DNA of 39,122 bases, from contig DIYF01000112.1 in NCBI GenBank assembly GCA_002427745.1, forward strand, positions 1 to 39,122, given 5' to 3'. The position numbers and the translations under genes are program-made. The stretch's first letter is position 1. Each line of letters begins with the position of its first letter. This DNA is from Roseivirga sp. UBA6061. GTDB lineage: Bacteria; Bacteroidota; Bacteroidia; Cytophagales; Cyclobacteriaceae. Below, piece after piece: positions 1-9,904 of the stretch. Below the pieces are notes generated by a model, which saw only the letters and a list, made by a program, of their open reading frames with translations, ran no database searches and was not told where the DNA came from.

Positions 1-55
1 AACACAGTAAATAATCTTTAAACTGTAAACTTTTTTTAGGACGAGTCACAACAAC

Positions 56-100
56 AAAAAGTGCAAGATATATCGATTATTCGATATATCTCGCACTTTT
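56..100. terminator. Long A/T-flanked hairpin terminator, probably bidirectional
   Basis: Two 16-nt arms (61-76 and 81-96) pair around a TTAT loop with a single A-C mismatch, and are flanked by AAAAA on the left and TTTT on the right. Read on the minus strand the stem is followed by TTTTTGTTG, 26 bp past the stop of the YcaQ-like gene, so it fits an intrinsic terminator for that gene. It could equally end a plus-strand gene lying left of the window. Confidence 0.75.
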
Positions 101-125
101 ATTATCTGGCTGTTATAGCAATAGC

Positions 126-1307
126 TCACCTGAGCTTCGACTGTAGCTCTTTTCTTAATGTGGCTGAATCAGCTTTATCCACTACCACCCTTTCACATCC
201 GCAGAAGCGGGCAAAGTCAGTCAGTTTACCGGCCAGGAGGTTCAAAAAGGCATCATCCGGTTTGAAGCCTTCTTCCAACCATAAGCTCTTGATATGAAGG
301 GTCTTGCTCTTCCTGTCTACCTTGGGGTCAAGTCTGCCCACAAAGCTCTCTCCCCATAGTATAGGAATGGTGTAATAGCCAAACACCCGCTTCTTTTCCG
401 GTACATAACACTCAATCAGGTAGTCGAAGTCAAAAAGGTTAGAAAGGCGCTTTCGCTGAATCACCAGGTTGTCAAAGGGAGAAAGCAGGTGCAATTGCTC
501 CGATGCTTTGATATCATCAACCAGATCAAGATGATCGGGTGTCATGTAATACACTTCCGGGGAGTCCGGCAAAGCCACTCTGATCAATTCCTTTTTTCTT
601 ACTTTTTCATCCAGTACGCGTCTGATCGGTTTCTTAAGCCCCTTTCTCAGATAGCCCACTTCAGTCTCCGTTACCAGTCCGTGAGCCTGTACTGCCCGAT
701 CCACCAGGTAAGTGCAGAATCCCTTCTGGGTAGGCTTTTTCAGGTCCATTCCTTCAGGCACCACGCGTTCTGCCAGATCGTATACCTTCTGAAATCCCTG
801 CCGGCCTGATACCATAATTCTGCCTTCCATAAAAAGCAGTTGTAACGCTATTTTAGCCGGTTTCCACGAGTACCAGGGGTTTGCTCCGGTAGGCGGATGT
901 TCAAAGTCTTTGGATTGAAGCGGTCCTTCATTTTTGATGCGTTTCAATACATAACGCATCAGCTTCTTATCTTTCTCAAACCAGAATTTATCGGCTTTCA
1001 GTATCTCTCCTTTGGGATAAAGATTGAACCGATAGTCTTCCATGGGCAAAAATGCAGCCGCATGACTCCAGTATTCAAATACCTTTCTGTCCGCCACAAG
1101 TTCATCCAGCATACTTTCCTGATAGTCGCTGTTGCGGCTCCAGAAAACATGGTGATGCGCCCTGGCAGCTACAGAAATGCTATCGATCTGCACATAGCTG
1201 AGTTGTTGAATGGCCTTCAGGGAGTTGTCAGGTGCAGTATTGAGTCCCTGGCAGTGCAGGGTCAGTTTTCTTGCCTGTTGCTGGCTTATTTGGGTAATTC
1301 CTGGCAT
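126..1307 (-). CDS. YcaQ/AlkX-type winged-helix DNA glycosylase
   Basis: 393 residues, the usual length for the crosslink-repair DNA glycosylase YcaQ family (HTH_42; COG3214). The protein opens with a helical segment carrying VQIDSISVAARAHHHVFWSR, which closely resembles the E. coli YcaQ signature. The Gln40-x-Asp42 pair matches the QxD catalytic motif described for that branch (AlkZ has QxQ). Family members excise alkylated bases and unhook interstrand crosslinks in DNA, and the protein should be cytoplasmic. Three winged-helix-like modules are expected from the family. It lies 36 bp downstream of the cytochrome c lipoprotein gene on the same strand, so co-transcription is possible although the functions are unrelated. 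The ATG start follows family alignment. The terminator at 56-100 lies just past the stop. Confidence 0.88.
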   Translation of the reverse strand: MPGITQISQQQARKLTLHCQGLNTAPDNSLKAIQQLSYVQIDSISVAARAHHHVFWSRNSDYQESMLDELVADRKVFEYWSHAAAFLPMEDYRFNLYPKGEILKADKFWFEKDKKLMRYVLKRIKNEGPLQSKDFEHPPTGANPWYSWKPAKIALQLLFMEGRIMVSGRQGFQKVYDLAERVVPEGMDLKKPTQKGFCTYLVDRAVQAHGLVTETEVGYLRKGLKKPIRRVLDEKVRKKELIRVALPDSPEVYYMTPDHLDLVDDIKASEQLHLLSPFDNLVIQRKRLSNLFDFDYLIECYVPEKKRVFGYYTIPILWGESFVGRLDPKVDRKSKTLHIKSLWLEEGFKPDDAFLNLLAGKLTDFARFCGCERVVVDKADSATLRKELQSKLR

Positions 1308-1343
1308 AGATTGTTCTCAATAGTTTCGGCCGATCAGCCCGGA

Positions 1344-3590
1344 TCAGTTCTCATTTATAAGCTCCTGTAACTCTTCCTCTGTATAAGCCCCTTCCTTTGG
1401 TTTCACCTCTCTCAGAGACTTAATCAGTTCAGGGCTCGCCTCGCGTTTGGATTCACCAAATGCATTGCTCAGATAAGTGATCAGATCGGTGATATCCTGA
1501 TCAGTCATATTACCATTAGCCGAAAGGCCGGGCATTTGGGCATTGAATTCATATCGCTGTCCCTTAACAGTAACAGGCCCTTTCATACCATGCAACAATA
1601 CGAGCCCCAGGCGCTTAACAGGCCCCTTGATATACTCTGAACCGGCCAGTGGCGGAGCCAGTCCCTGAATGCCACCTCCTGCCTGACCGTGGCAGGCAGC
1701 ACAGGTATTGCGGTAGATTTGTAAACCTCGCGTGCGGTCATCCATGCCTAAAGATGCCTGCTCATAAATCCAGTATTTCTTGTCGGCTTCCCGGTCATCC
1801 ACTAACTGACTCAAACTGACCTCAAATTCCTTTCTGACCGTACTCTTATCCAGGTAATTCCAGAACGCTTTTTCATAGCCACTTAATGAACTGAGCAGGG
1901 CATCTTCATAAATAACCCGGGACTGTTTCGTGACAAACTCAGTTATCATTGGTACCATACTCTGCCCTGACTTTTTTACGGCACTCCCCAGGTAGGTCAA
2001 TAGATACAAATCAGTATCAGGGTCATTTCTTTTTGCCAAAGCATTGATCATTTCAGTCTCTTCACTGATTCCCGCTTCCTGATTTTGAGCAAGTAGCACC
2101 AGTGCATGACTCGCCAGGTACTGGTTTGAGTGTTGAGCAATAGCCACCAGCTTCTGTCTGTCCAGGGCATCAAAAGCCTTCAGTACGTACAGTGCGTGTA
2201 CACTTTCGATGCCCGCATCTTCTCTGCCGATGAGCCCCAGCAGCCAGTCTGTGCCATCGGTTTTGTTCTTATGGATCAGCAACTGTTGCGCCCGGTCTCT
2301 TACCCAGCCATTTTTATGACTTAGTAACTCAATCAGTCCCTTTGTATCTTCATTTTCCAGGTCAGGAATCTCAGAAAGTCCCTTTTCGGTATTCTTTACC
2401 CGCAAGATCCGTCCCATGCCAATGACTTTGTCCAGGCCACGTTCAGCAATTCTCTCGCGCAAATAGGTCGTCATATACGCCCCATGCTGAATGATGCCCC
2501 GGTGCATATCTACTACATACATTCCACCATCGGGACCGTTAAAAAGGTTTACCGGGCGAAAGCCTTCATCTGTAGCCGCTAAAAACTCCTGGTCATCCCA
2601 GGCCTGCTTAGCTGTGGTAACAGGGCCATCAAAGTTCAGCAAGTTGCGCTTGATCAGGTTGACCTCAGGTGCACATACAAAGGCATTCTGGTCATAATCA
2701 GCCGGGAACTGCCCACCCCGGTATACCAGCGGCCCGCAGGAAGAAGTCACATTGACCAGCATGCTGTCAGCGTCTAACACGCCTTTTTCATAGCCTCTGT
2801 TTACGAGAGTGGCATGAAGAGGATATACACGCTGGTTGCTGGTCAGTACCTTACCCAGGCCGTCTTTGGGCGCATAGTACTTATTTCGGGTCAATACATT
2901 AGGCAAAGCATAGTCACCCATGATCTGCGTGGAGTTATTATTGTAATAAAGCCTGCCGAAGTTGTCTTTGGTAATACCCCACTGACCGCGAAATGAAGTG
3001 GGCTCTTTGTACCAGATACCATCTCTTCGCTGATAACGGAAATGGGAACGGGCATTGTAAATCCAGTTATCAATATTCATCATAAGGCCATTGGGCTGAT
3101 GCTCCACATTGCCTTCATCGGCATAGAGAGAGTCTACCAGTACCTTTTTACCCGGCTTGTCATCCTCAATTTCCACAAACCACAGATTAGGCGGCTCGGC
3201 ATAGAGTAGGCCGCCATAAACATGTGCTATAGCCCGGGGTAAAACCAGCCCTTCCAGAAATACTTTTGAGTGATCTGCCACGCCATCTCCATCCTGATCT
3301 TCCATAATGGAGATCACCCCATTGGGCATATCTTCACTTTCACCGGAAAGCGTCTGCATATAGCCGCGCATTTCCACCGTCCAGATACGGCCCTGATTGT
3401 CAAAGTCAATGGCTACCGGTGCTTCCAGAAAGGGCTCTGAAGCCACAACTTCCAGTTCAAAGCCCTCTGCTATATAGTAGTCTTCCAGCGAAATTACAGG
3501 CTCTTCAAAGTCAGTTTTGCAGCCGACAAAAAGAAGAGAAATGATCAGTGTAAACAACAGGGTATTTCCAGACTTCATCAACGATATCAT
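1344..3590 (-). CDS. Lipoprotein with beta-propeller (PVC-type dehydrogenase-like), HEAT-like region and C-terminal cytochrome c
   Basis: Starting at the ATG at 3590 gives 748 residues and a clean lipoprotein signal, MISLMKSGNTLLFTLIISLL, ending in LFVG-C. An ATG at 3578 is also possible; the longer frame to 3653 would put 21 non-signal residues in front. The first 400 residues resemble the membrane-bound dehydrogenase domain of the Planctomycetes/Bacteroidota family (DUF7133, glucose/sorbosone dehydrogenase-like propeller), with segments such as GRIWTVEMRGY and DGGMYVVDMHRG. A HEAT-like helical stretch follows (about residues 400-590). A class I cytochrome c domain closes the protein, with CAACH near residue 630, GLAPPLAGS, and QMPGLS near 686 supplying the probable axial Met. 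It should be anchored in the envelope and pass electrons from a sugar or alcohol. The substrate cannot be read from sequence. Confidence 0.85.
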   Translation of the reverse strand: MISLMKSGNTLLFTLIISLLFVGCKTDFEEPVISLEDYYIAEGFELEVVASEPFLEAPVAIDFDNQGRIWTVEMRGYMQTLSGESEDMPNGVISIMEDQDGDGVADHSKVFLEGLVLPRAIAHVYGGLLYAEPPNLWFVEIEDDKPGKKVLVDSLYADEGNVEHQPNGLMMNIDNWIYNARSHFRYQRRDGIWYKEPTSFRGQWGITKDNFGRLYYNNNSTQIMGDYALPNVLTRNKYYAPKDGLGKVLTSNQRVYPLHATLVNRGYEKGVLDADSMLVNVTSSCGPLVYRGGQFPADYDQNAFVCAPEVNLIKRNLLNFDGPVTTAKQAWDDQEFLAATDEGFRPVNLFNGPDGGMYVVDMHRGIIQHGAYMTTYLRERIAERGLDKVIGMGRILRVKNTEKGLSEIPDLENEDTKGLIELLSHKNGWVRDRAQQLLIHKNKTDGTDWLLGLIGREDAGIESVHALYVLKAFDALDRQKLVAIAQHSNQYLASHALVLLAQNQEAGISEETEMINALAKRNDPDTDLYLLTYLGSAVKKSGQSMVPMITEFVTKQSRVIYEDALLSSLSGYEKAFWNYLDKSTVRKEFEVSLSQLVDDREADKKYWIYEQASLGMDDRTRGLQIYRNTCAACHGQAGGGIQGLAPPLAGSEYIKGPVKRLGLVLLHGMKGPVTVKGQRYEFNAQMPGLSANGNMTDQDITDLITYLSNAFGESKREASPELIKSLREVKPKEGAYTEEELQELINEN

Positions 3591-3702
3591 GCTCCAGGAT
3601 TGGGGGTAAAAACTCAGGCTGCTGAACTTACAAAGAAACAATCCTCCATGCAACGAGAGATCGTTTCACAAGCCGGCTTTTGACACAATATTACAGGAGC
3701 AA

Positions 3703-6700
3703 CTATCTCAACAGCCTCACCACCCCTACGAGCGCATCTTCAATGACCTGTCCGTTCAGAGAGGTCTTATAGACAACATGATAGGTGTATTTGCCTGTAG
3801 GAGCCTTCTCTCCTTCAAAAGTACCATCCCAAAAATCTGCTGAGCTACTGCTTTGGTAAACCAACAGGCCCCATGAGTTGTAAATTTTCATTTTAAATAC
3901 CTCAAGACTGCAATCAGAAATGATGGAGAAGCTGTCGTTTTCACCGTCTCCATTCGGGGTAAACGCGTTGGGGATATTGATTACCGGGAAACGCTCGGTG
4001 ATCTCCGGAGCATCTGTGGTAAAAGTGCAGCCATTGGCATCTGTTACAGTAACAGAGTACTTTCCGGCAGGCAGCCCCTCTATAAGCGCTCCATCCTGTG
4101 GTGGTGAGAGGTTCCAGCGGTAAATATAGGGGGCTGTTCCTCCGCTGGCCTGTATCAAAATGGAACCCGTACTCTCTCCCGGGCAGCTCTCTGTCACCAT
4201 GGTGGTAGCGCTCAGCGGCTCAGGTTCTTCGATGTCATAGTTCAGTATAAACTCACATTCGTTGGCATCCAATACCTTCAGACTATAGGCTCCTGCCCTT
4301 TGCCCTGTGAGTACATTATCAGAACTTAAATTGGTTCCGTTCCACTCATAGCGATAAGGCATGGTACCTCCGGTTACCAGGGCTACCACTTCACCATCGC
4401 TGCCGCCATTACAACTGACATTCATTACATCAATCGATACATCCAGTGGTACAGGTTGCGTTACTTCATAAGACTGTGTGATTGAACAATCGGCAGCATC
4501 TGTAATAAGTACATCATAAGTTCCGGCTTCCAGGTCGGGCAAGATATTTTGCCCTGCTCCTTCCAGTCCCGTACTCCACTGGTAGTGATAAGGAGCCAGT
4601 CCCCCTGATACTTCCACGCTGATGTTGCCATCATTTCCATTGGCGCAGCTGACATGGTTTACCGTGGGGCTCAATACAAGCTCAGGCAGTACATTGACAA
4701 CCAGCTCAGGAGAGTCTCCTGCGCAGTCAGAGATGTTGGGATTGGTTTCGCGATAACGGATTGTTTTAACCGGAGCACTTCTCCAGTCTACAGTGACGGA
4801 GTTTCCTGAATTGCCTCCGACAAAAGAGCCGCCTGTCACAAACCACTCATACTCTGAGCCATTGGTGGCCGGTGTGTTGTAGACTACTCCCAACCTGTCT
4901 GTAAAACAAAGATCAGTAGCGCCCTGAGGAAGAGCAGGCTGCAAGCGATTATCTATTAATACCGGTAAATCAAACACTTCTGAGGGGCAGCCTTCAACAT
5001 TCAGTACCTTCAAACTAACCCGGGCATCGGGATTACCGCTGCTCCAGTCTACCAGGATGGTTTCACCGGTCGGGTCGCCCATAATGGTCCCTCCGACCAC
5101 CGTCCACTCATACACAGCTGCATCTTCTGCCAGAGCTGTATAGCTGATTCCTGTTACTTCAGGACATACGGAAGCCGGACCGCTGATGCCTGTCACCGCA
5201 GGCGCTGTAACATGGATCACCCTTTTGGCGGTTTCTCTTGTACTGCATGCCCCGCTTCCATCGGAAGCCACGAGGGTGATTTCGTAGCTGCCCGGTGTAT
5301 CATAGGTATGCTGTACCGTGCTGCCTTCCATGGTGGTGCCGTCTCCTAAATCCCAGGCAAACTGTGTGAACTGTGGAGGCTGATTTGACTCAGTCTCAAA
5401 GAGTGCTCTTAAGGTGATGGTACTGTTAAAACATGAATTTTCATCGACCAGGTCGATCTGTGAATCTCTGGCCTCAATATTCAGGTTGAAGTTCTCCAGA
5501 CTCACACCCGCAGAATAACCAAAGGACTCAATATTGCCAAAGCCATAAACATAGGCAATCACCCCTTCAGGAGCCACAACCCGATGATTCCCCTGCGAGA
5601 TTTCAATCCGGGCATAGGCATTGTCACCGACAATATCGAACTGATCTCCTATCGGTACACCGTCCAGCGTTATACCATCCAACTGATCGTTTACTGTAAT
5701 AAGCGTAAGGTAGTACTGCTCTATCTCAAAGGCCTCAAATGCCCTGAAGGTAACATCACGTATGCGTTGCTCTAAAGGGCTGAGTACAATCATAAAAGGA
5801 TCACCGGGTTGACCATCGCAATCCTGACTTCTGGCAAACTGCGCCATAGAAACAGGCTTATTGGAGGTGATGGACCTCACACCTGGCAGTGCCAGACTAA
5901 CGGTTGCCACCTGTCCGGCATTCAGAGCCAGAGGATTGAGCCCCTCTACATTCACCACCGTGTTATCTTCCATAGCCCCCAGCTTGAGCAAGTCTCCTCC
6001 CTGACGGCTGGCGTAGGGTACATAAAGAAATTCCTGCCCCCAGGTAGAGGTAGGAAACATCTGTTCATAAAGGTGATCAGCATTCAGGCCACAGTACCCC
6101 ACAAAGGTCATAAGCGTACCCCCAAAAACGGCAAAGTTCTTACACTCCGCTTCATCGGTTGAAACCGCTTTGACAATAGTACTACTCAGATCATCGAGCG
6201 ATTTCAGCTGATAGGTTTCTCCCTGGTTCAGCGTAATGGTGAATGGCACATGACCGGGTTGCCCTCCCAGCAGGTTCTGGCTGGGTATAATCTCAATCTC
6301 TGTATCATCGGCAGAAGCCACAATCAATACCTGAGACTCCAGACCAAATGGCTCTTTATGGCTGAACACCAGGTATTCATCTCCCAGGGCGTTAGTAGGT
6401 AAAATCACAGCTGCATCTGCACTCAGTGCTCTTTTGTTCAGGGCATACACGCTGATATCTACATCTGAAGTAACATGGATACCCATATTGGTTTTGCCCG
6501 AGATTCTGGGCATAAAGTCATCCACCGGCATCTCAACCTTCGCGGTCTCTCCTACTTCCACGGTAAAGGTATAGCTGTAGTTAGCCAGGGGTGCCTCCAC
6601 GGTAACTGTTGCCCTTTCATTGGCACTAAAGCTTAGCTGAAGTACGGCAGGTGCTCCGGGTGGATTGTGAATATTTTCCATAAACCCCATCCAGAAGTCT

Positions 6701-6780
6701 CTGCCTTCAGTGGTGGTTTGCCCTCTGAGGTAAGTACCTGAGATAACCAGTAGCAATAAGATGGTGAGGCACCTCTTCAA
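3703..6780 (-). CDS. Large T9SS type B surface protein with IgGFc-binding-like, PKD and SprB-like domains
   Basis: 1025 residues. A short signal peptide (MKRCLTILLLLVISGTYLRG) leads into an IgGFc-binding-protein N-terminal-like region (about 22-430, opening with GRDFWMGF). A PKD domain follows near 470-525 (FAWDLGDGTTMEG, HTYDTPGSYEITLV), then further Ig/PKD-like modules. Three SprB-type repeats lie between about 690 and 925, each with VSC..G..G and GG..PY.Y.W. The protein ends in a gliding-motility-associated CHU_C/T9SS type B sorting domain from about 938 (NAFTPNGDGENDSF, then NSWG and APTGKYTYHV). Such proteins cross the outer membrane by type IX secretion and act in adhesion or gliding. 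The start is TTG: no in-frame ATG or GTG exists between the upstream stop and the signal peptide, and the next ATG would delete the signal. Confidence 0.88.
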   Translation of the reverse strand: MKRCLTILLLLVISGTYLRGQTTTEGRDFWMGFMENIHNPPGAPAVLQLSFSANERATVTVEAPLANYSYTFTVEVGETAKVEMPVDDFMPRISGKTNMGIHVTSDVDISVYALNKRALSADAAVILPTNALGDEYLVFSHKEPFGLESQVLIVASADDTEIEIIPSQNLLGGQPGHVPFTITLNQGETYQLKSLDDLSSTIVKAVSTDEAECKNFAVFGGTLMTFVGYCGLNADHLYEQMFPTSTWGQEFLYVPYASRQGGDLLKLGAMEDNTVVNVEGLNPLALNAGQVATVSLALPGVRSITSNKPVSMAQFARSQDCDGQPGDPFMIVLSPLEQRIRDVTFRAFEAFEIEQYYLTLITVNDQLDGITLDGVPIGDQFDIVGDNAYARIEISQGNHRVVAPEGVIAYVYGFGNIESFGYSAGVSLENFNLNIEARDSQIDLVDENSCFNSTITLRALFETESNQPPQFTQFAWDLGDGTTMEGSTVQHTYDTPGSYEITLVASDGSGACSTRETAKRVIHVTAPAVTGISGPASVCPEVTGISYTALAEDAAVYEWTVVGGTIMGDPTGETILVDWSSGNPDARVSLKVLNVEGCPSEVFDLPVLIDNRLQPALPQGATDLCFTDRLGVVYNTPATNGSEYEWFVTGGSFVGGNSGNSVTVDWRSAPVKTIRYRETNPNISDCAGDSPELVVNVLPELVLSPTVNHVSCANGNDGNISVEVSGGLAPYHYQWSTGLEGAGQNILPDLEAGTYDVLITDAADCSITQSYEVTQPVPLDVSIDVMNVSCNGGSDGEVVALVTGGTMPYRYEWNGTNLSSDNVLTGQRAGAYSLKVLDANECEFILNYDIEEPEPLSATTMVTESCPGESTGSILIQASGGTAPYIYRWNLSPPQDGALIEGLPAGKYSVTVTDANGCTFTTDAPEITERFPVINIPNAFTPNGDGENDSFSIISDCSLEVFKMKIYNSWGLLVYQSSSSADFWDGTFEGEKAPTGKYTYHVVYKTSLNGQVIEDALVGVVRLLR

Positions 6781-6818
6781 AATTGTTGTTGTCTGACCTG
6801 ATTGAGTAATGACTTATG

Positions 6819-6839
6819 AAACAAAAACCGCACCGGTTT
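6819..6839 (-). terminator. Intrinsic terminator between the MG2 gene and the T9SS gene
   Basis: On the minus strand AAACCG pairs with CGGTTT around a GTG loop and is followed by TTGTTT, giving a short stem running into a T-rich tract. It lies about 115 bp past the MG2-domain gene's stop and before the start of the T9SS gene. An alternative 5-bp stem (6831-6844) overlaps it. This suggests the two genes are not simply one transcript. Confidence 0.5.
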
Positions 6840-6954
6840 CGGTGAATCCTGGTTTCTTTACTTAAACGTTGACAAACTAATCCGGGACAAAGAAAATTGA
6901 TTGAAGTATGGCCCTGTTTGCAGAGTTCAGGAGCCAGATGGCCTCACCAGGTGC

Positions 6955-9681
6955 TTAATTACCCTCCTCTCGCTTCTTCACAGCATAGGTAAATTCCTGA
7001 TAACCCACACTGCCATCTTCGGCAATAGCTTCTACTACCACCATCATTTCCCCGGTGTGATCTGCATTAAAAAAGCTGGTGGCTGCCCTACCTGAACTGT
7101 CAGTGCCGACAACCGGCTGCCAGTGCACAAGAGCCCGATAATCAGGCTTCAGCCAGTCCTGAGGACTTAACTTCTGGTATTTGGGTACATAAAATTCTCT
7201 GGATGGAGAAAACACCTCTATCGCTCCCTGATAGATGCCATCTGCCTTTCTGGCCCCTAAAAGTCCCTTACCTCCATGGGTGTAGATAGCGATAATGGCC
7301 GGGTAAAAAGGCAGGTCGACTGAAGGCGGATATACCTCGTAAAAGAGTCTGGGAAAGTTTCTGGGACTTTTCATGATCTCAAAGCTCTTTACTTCACTCA
7401 CCGGGATAAACGGTAGCAGAGGATAATCGTCCAGCTCTACGGGCACCCCGTCTATGGTGACCAGGGTAATGTTGGCACCTCTGACATTGGCGTACTCGAA
7501 AGGTTTCCGCCCCACATACTCAGTTCTGAATTCAATGTCCTGATCAAAAGTGAATCGGAAAACACTGTACAAGCCATAAGACCACTTTTTAGTTTCCCCT
7601 CGGATGTCATCACCGTCAATCACCACATCGGGCATACCATGAAGTTTAACCACTTTTTCTCTTTCCGGGGTCATGGCATAGTCTTCAACCACAAACTCTC
7701 CCAGGTCTCTCACATCTGATTCCGGGCGATAGGCCTCTTCTATAAGCTTCCTCTGCCGATGTTTAGCTACCAGCTCATTTACTACAGTGTCTACTGTCAC
7801 TACAGACTTTGTGGGATCATACCGAATTTCAGGAACAGTCTTTTCATCCAGTTTAAGTTGATAGTTCTTATTCTTACCCCTGGTATTTTTGCTCTGAATC
7901 ACCACATTGAGCTGCTCTCCGTAGGCATCATTCACGTCAAAATAGAACTTGCCCAGGCTATCCGTACTGGATTGATACAGCTCCGTATTATCCCCAAAGG
8001 CCATCATAGTCAGGTCAACTCCTGATTTTTTCTTTTTGGTTCTTAATAGCCCGCTCATGGTTCCCGATACGGTCAGTTTGTATTCAGGCTGATATGCCAG
8101 GTTGATGTCTGTTCCCGGCTCGAAAACATACTTTCTCCATCCCTGTGTCAACATCAGTGCATCCAGATCTCTGCTTCGGTTGGTGGTAGTTTGAAAATAA
8201 TAGCCCGGCCGTTCGATATCACCTTTGAGCTCTGAACTCATCAAGAGATGGGAAACCAGATTGCCTCGCTGTTGCTGCAAGAGCCCCATTTCCTTTTGGT
8301 TTATCACCAGGTAAGACAGGTTGGCCTTAACAGGTTGGCCCTCCATATTGGTTACGGTAGCTGTCAACCTGGTCTTTTCCCGTTGTTCATAATCAGGCTT
8401 ATCTGTACGGATATCGATGCTCAGTCTTTTGCGATTTACCTGATTAAAATAGAGTCGCTCAGCCAGTGGCTTTTCGTGCTGATCATAGAGGGTAAAAACA
8501 ATGATACCCTCCGGCAGGTCATCCGCTGGCAAAGCAAATTGCAGCTGGCCTTCTGCATTAACTCTTCCCTTAGCATCATAATATCTCACCCCTCTAGAAA
8601 CAGATCTTACGGAGACAGATTGACTGTTCAGTGCATTGGAAGCCACACCCAGTACAATTCTATCCTGTTGACGTGCCACAGAGAGCACGGTACCCCGGCT
8701 GCTGACACCGGGTAGCTTATATTTCAATGTCAACCCCTGCTCTTTCCTGGAGGAAATACGCGCATAGTAGCGCCTGGTACTATCTGCCAGCAGTGCAAAG
8801 TCCCCCATTCCGAGTTCGTTGCTCTTAAATGAAGTAATGACAGTGTTATGCTGATCTACCACTTCTCCTGCTACCTCCAGCCCCGTACCTGCCACGGATA
8901 CAGCCTTAAAAGCTACCTTGCTTATCAGTCCGTGTACCAGTTTGCCACTCTCGGGAAAAAACTGCAAATCAATGGCATCGGGATTGGTCAGTATGGTTTT
9001 AGCATGGCGTTTTCCATTACTGGACTGAATATTAAGGCTCAACAAACTGGTATTCTCTGGCAGATTATAACTGAGCACGTACCGGCCTTCTGCAGAGGGC
9101 TTCAGAGACAAAGAATCTCTTACATTGTCGAAGCTGAGATAGCATAAGAGCTCTGATTGATGCAAACTATCCAGTAGAGCAGGCTCCAAGGTCACTTCCA
9201 GTTGATAACCACTACTATTTTGCAGGAGATTGACACTTCTTACCGGATCTTCCAGCACCTTATCAGATACTGCATAAACCCTGAGGTATTTGCTGAAAAT
9301 AAAATCATCAGCAAAGTTCTTGTTCCATTCGGTATAGGCCCTTAACTGGTATTGTCCTGATAAAAAAGACTCATCCAGATCAAAAAAACCTGTACCTATA
9401 CCATGCTGTAGCTTGGTCATCTTTCTGTTCCTGATCAGGCCATCAGCACCGATCAGCTCTACATATAACACGCCACTGAGTGGAGTGGGCTTGTGGTTGG
9501 TAGCGTTTACCACTACCGCCTTGTACCAGATGGTCTGATCGGTCGTATACACCTCTCCGTCTGTCTGAAGGTAGATTTTCTCAGCAAGAGACCTACTGGA
9601 AATAACTCTGCTCTGGCCGTGGCTTTGCTGAAATAAACCTGCGGAAAGTACCAGCAGTATGATTAGAATTCTGATCGGCAT
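6955..9681 (-). CDS. MG2-domain / carboxypeptidase-regulatory-like envelope protein with TonB-plug-like segment
   Basis: 908 residues from the ATG at 9681, giving the signal peptide MPIRILIILLVLSAGLFQQS ending ...HGQ. The GTG at 9696 only adds five residues. The first domain (about 30-130: KIYLQTDGEVYTTDQTIWYK, then SGQYQLRAYTEW) is the MG2 bait-region-like fold seen in alpha-2-macroglobulins and in a very common Bacteroidota family of exported proteins. Further Ig-like beta modules follow, with a carboxypeptidase-regulatory-like segment near 560-640. A stretch around 690-780 (VVIDGDDIRGE, ANITLVTIDGVPVELDDYPL) resembles a TonB-dependent-receptor plug, but no outer-membrane barrel follows. 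No thioester motif was seen, so it is not a protease-trapping macroglobulin. Role unknown; likely periplasmic or outer-membrane associated. Confidence 0.75.
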   Translation of the reverse strand: MPIRILIILLVLSAGLFQQSHGQSRVISSRSLAEKIYLQTDGEVYTTDQTIWYKAVVVNATNHKPTPLSGVLYVELIGADGLIRNRKMTKLQHGIGTGFFDLDESFLSGQYQLRAYTEWNKNFADDFIFSKYLRVYAVSDKVLEDPVRSVNLLQNSSGYQLEVTLEPALLDSLHQSELLCYLSFDNVRDSLSLKPSAEGRYVLSYNLPENTSLLSLNIQSSNGKRHAKTILTNPDAIDLQFFPESGKLVHGLISKVAFKAVSVAGTGLEVAGEVVDQHNTVITSFKSNELGMGDFALLADSTRRYYARISSRKEQGLTLKYKLPGVSSRGTVLSVARQQDRIVLGVASNALNSQSVSVRSVSRGVRYYDAKGRVNAEGQLQFALPADDLPEGIIVFTLYDQHEKPLAERLYFNQVNRKRLSIDIRTDKPDYEQREKTRLTATVTNMEGQPVKANLSYLVINQKEMGLLQQQRGNLVSHLLMSSELKGDIERPGYYFQTTTNRSRDLDALMLTQGWRKYVFEPGTDINLAYQPEYKLTVSGTMSGLLRTKKKKSGVDLTMMAFGDNTELYQSSTDSLGKFYFDVNDAYGEQLNVVIQSKNTRGKNKNYQLKLDEKTVPEIRYDPTKSVVTVDTVVNELVAKHRQRKLIEEAYRPESDVRDLGEFVVEDYAMTPEREKVVKLHGMPDVVIDGDDIRGETKKWSYGLYSVFRFTFDQDIEFRTEYVGRKPFEYANVRGANITLVTIDGVPVELDDYPLLPFIPVSEVKSFEIMKSPRNFPRLFYEVYPPSVDLPFYPAIIAIYTHGGKGLLGARKADGIYQGAIEVFSPSREFYVPKYQKLSPQDWLKPDYRALVHWQPVVGTDSSGRAATSFFNADHTGEMMVVVEAIAEDGSVGYQEFTYAVKKREEGN

Positions 9682-9904
9682 AAATAAACGATACACTACG
9701 CTGACAAAGGGTTTGGCTACAAGAACCTTCCAAATGACAGATAGAAAACTGGCTCATCCCGCTTTTGGCACATCAAAAATGTAAGAACCTGTGTTTTTAA
9801 GCTTAGGAATACCCAATGAGTTGTCGCTACTCTCAGACCATCCCTACAAATACCATTGCCCCTCAAAGAGTCATTTGCTATCTTCTGCCATCAAACCGAC
9901 CGAT

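Noticed and set aside
3670..3679. AAGCCGGCTT palindrome as a terminator for the T9SS gene
   Set aside because: Arms are only 5 bp with no loop and no T-run follows on either strand.
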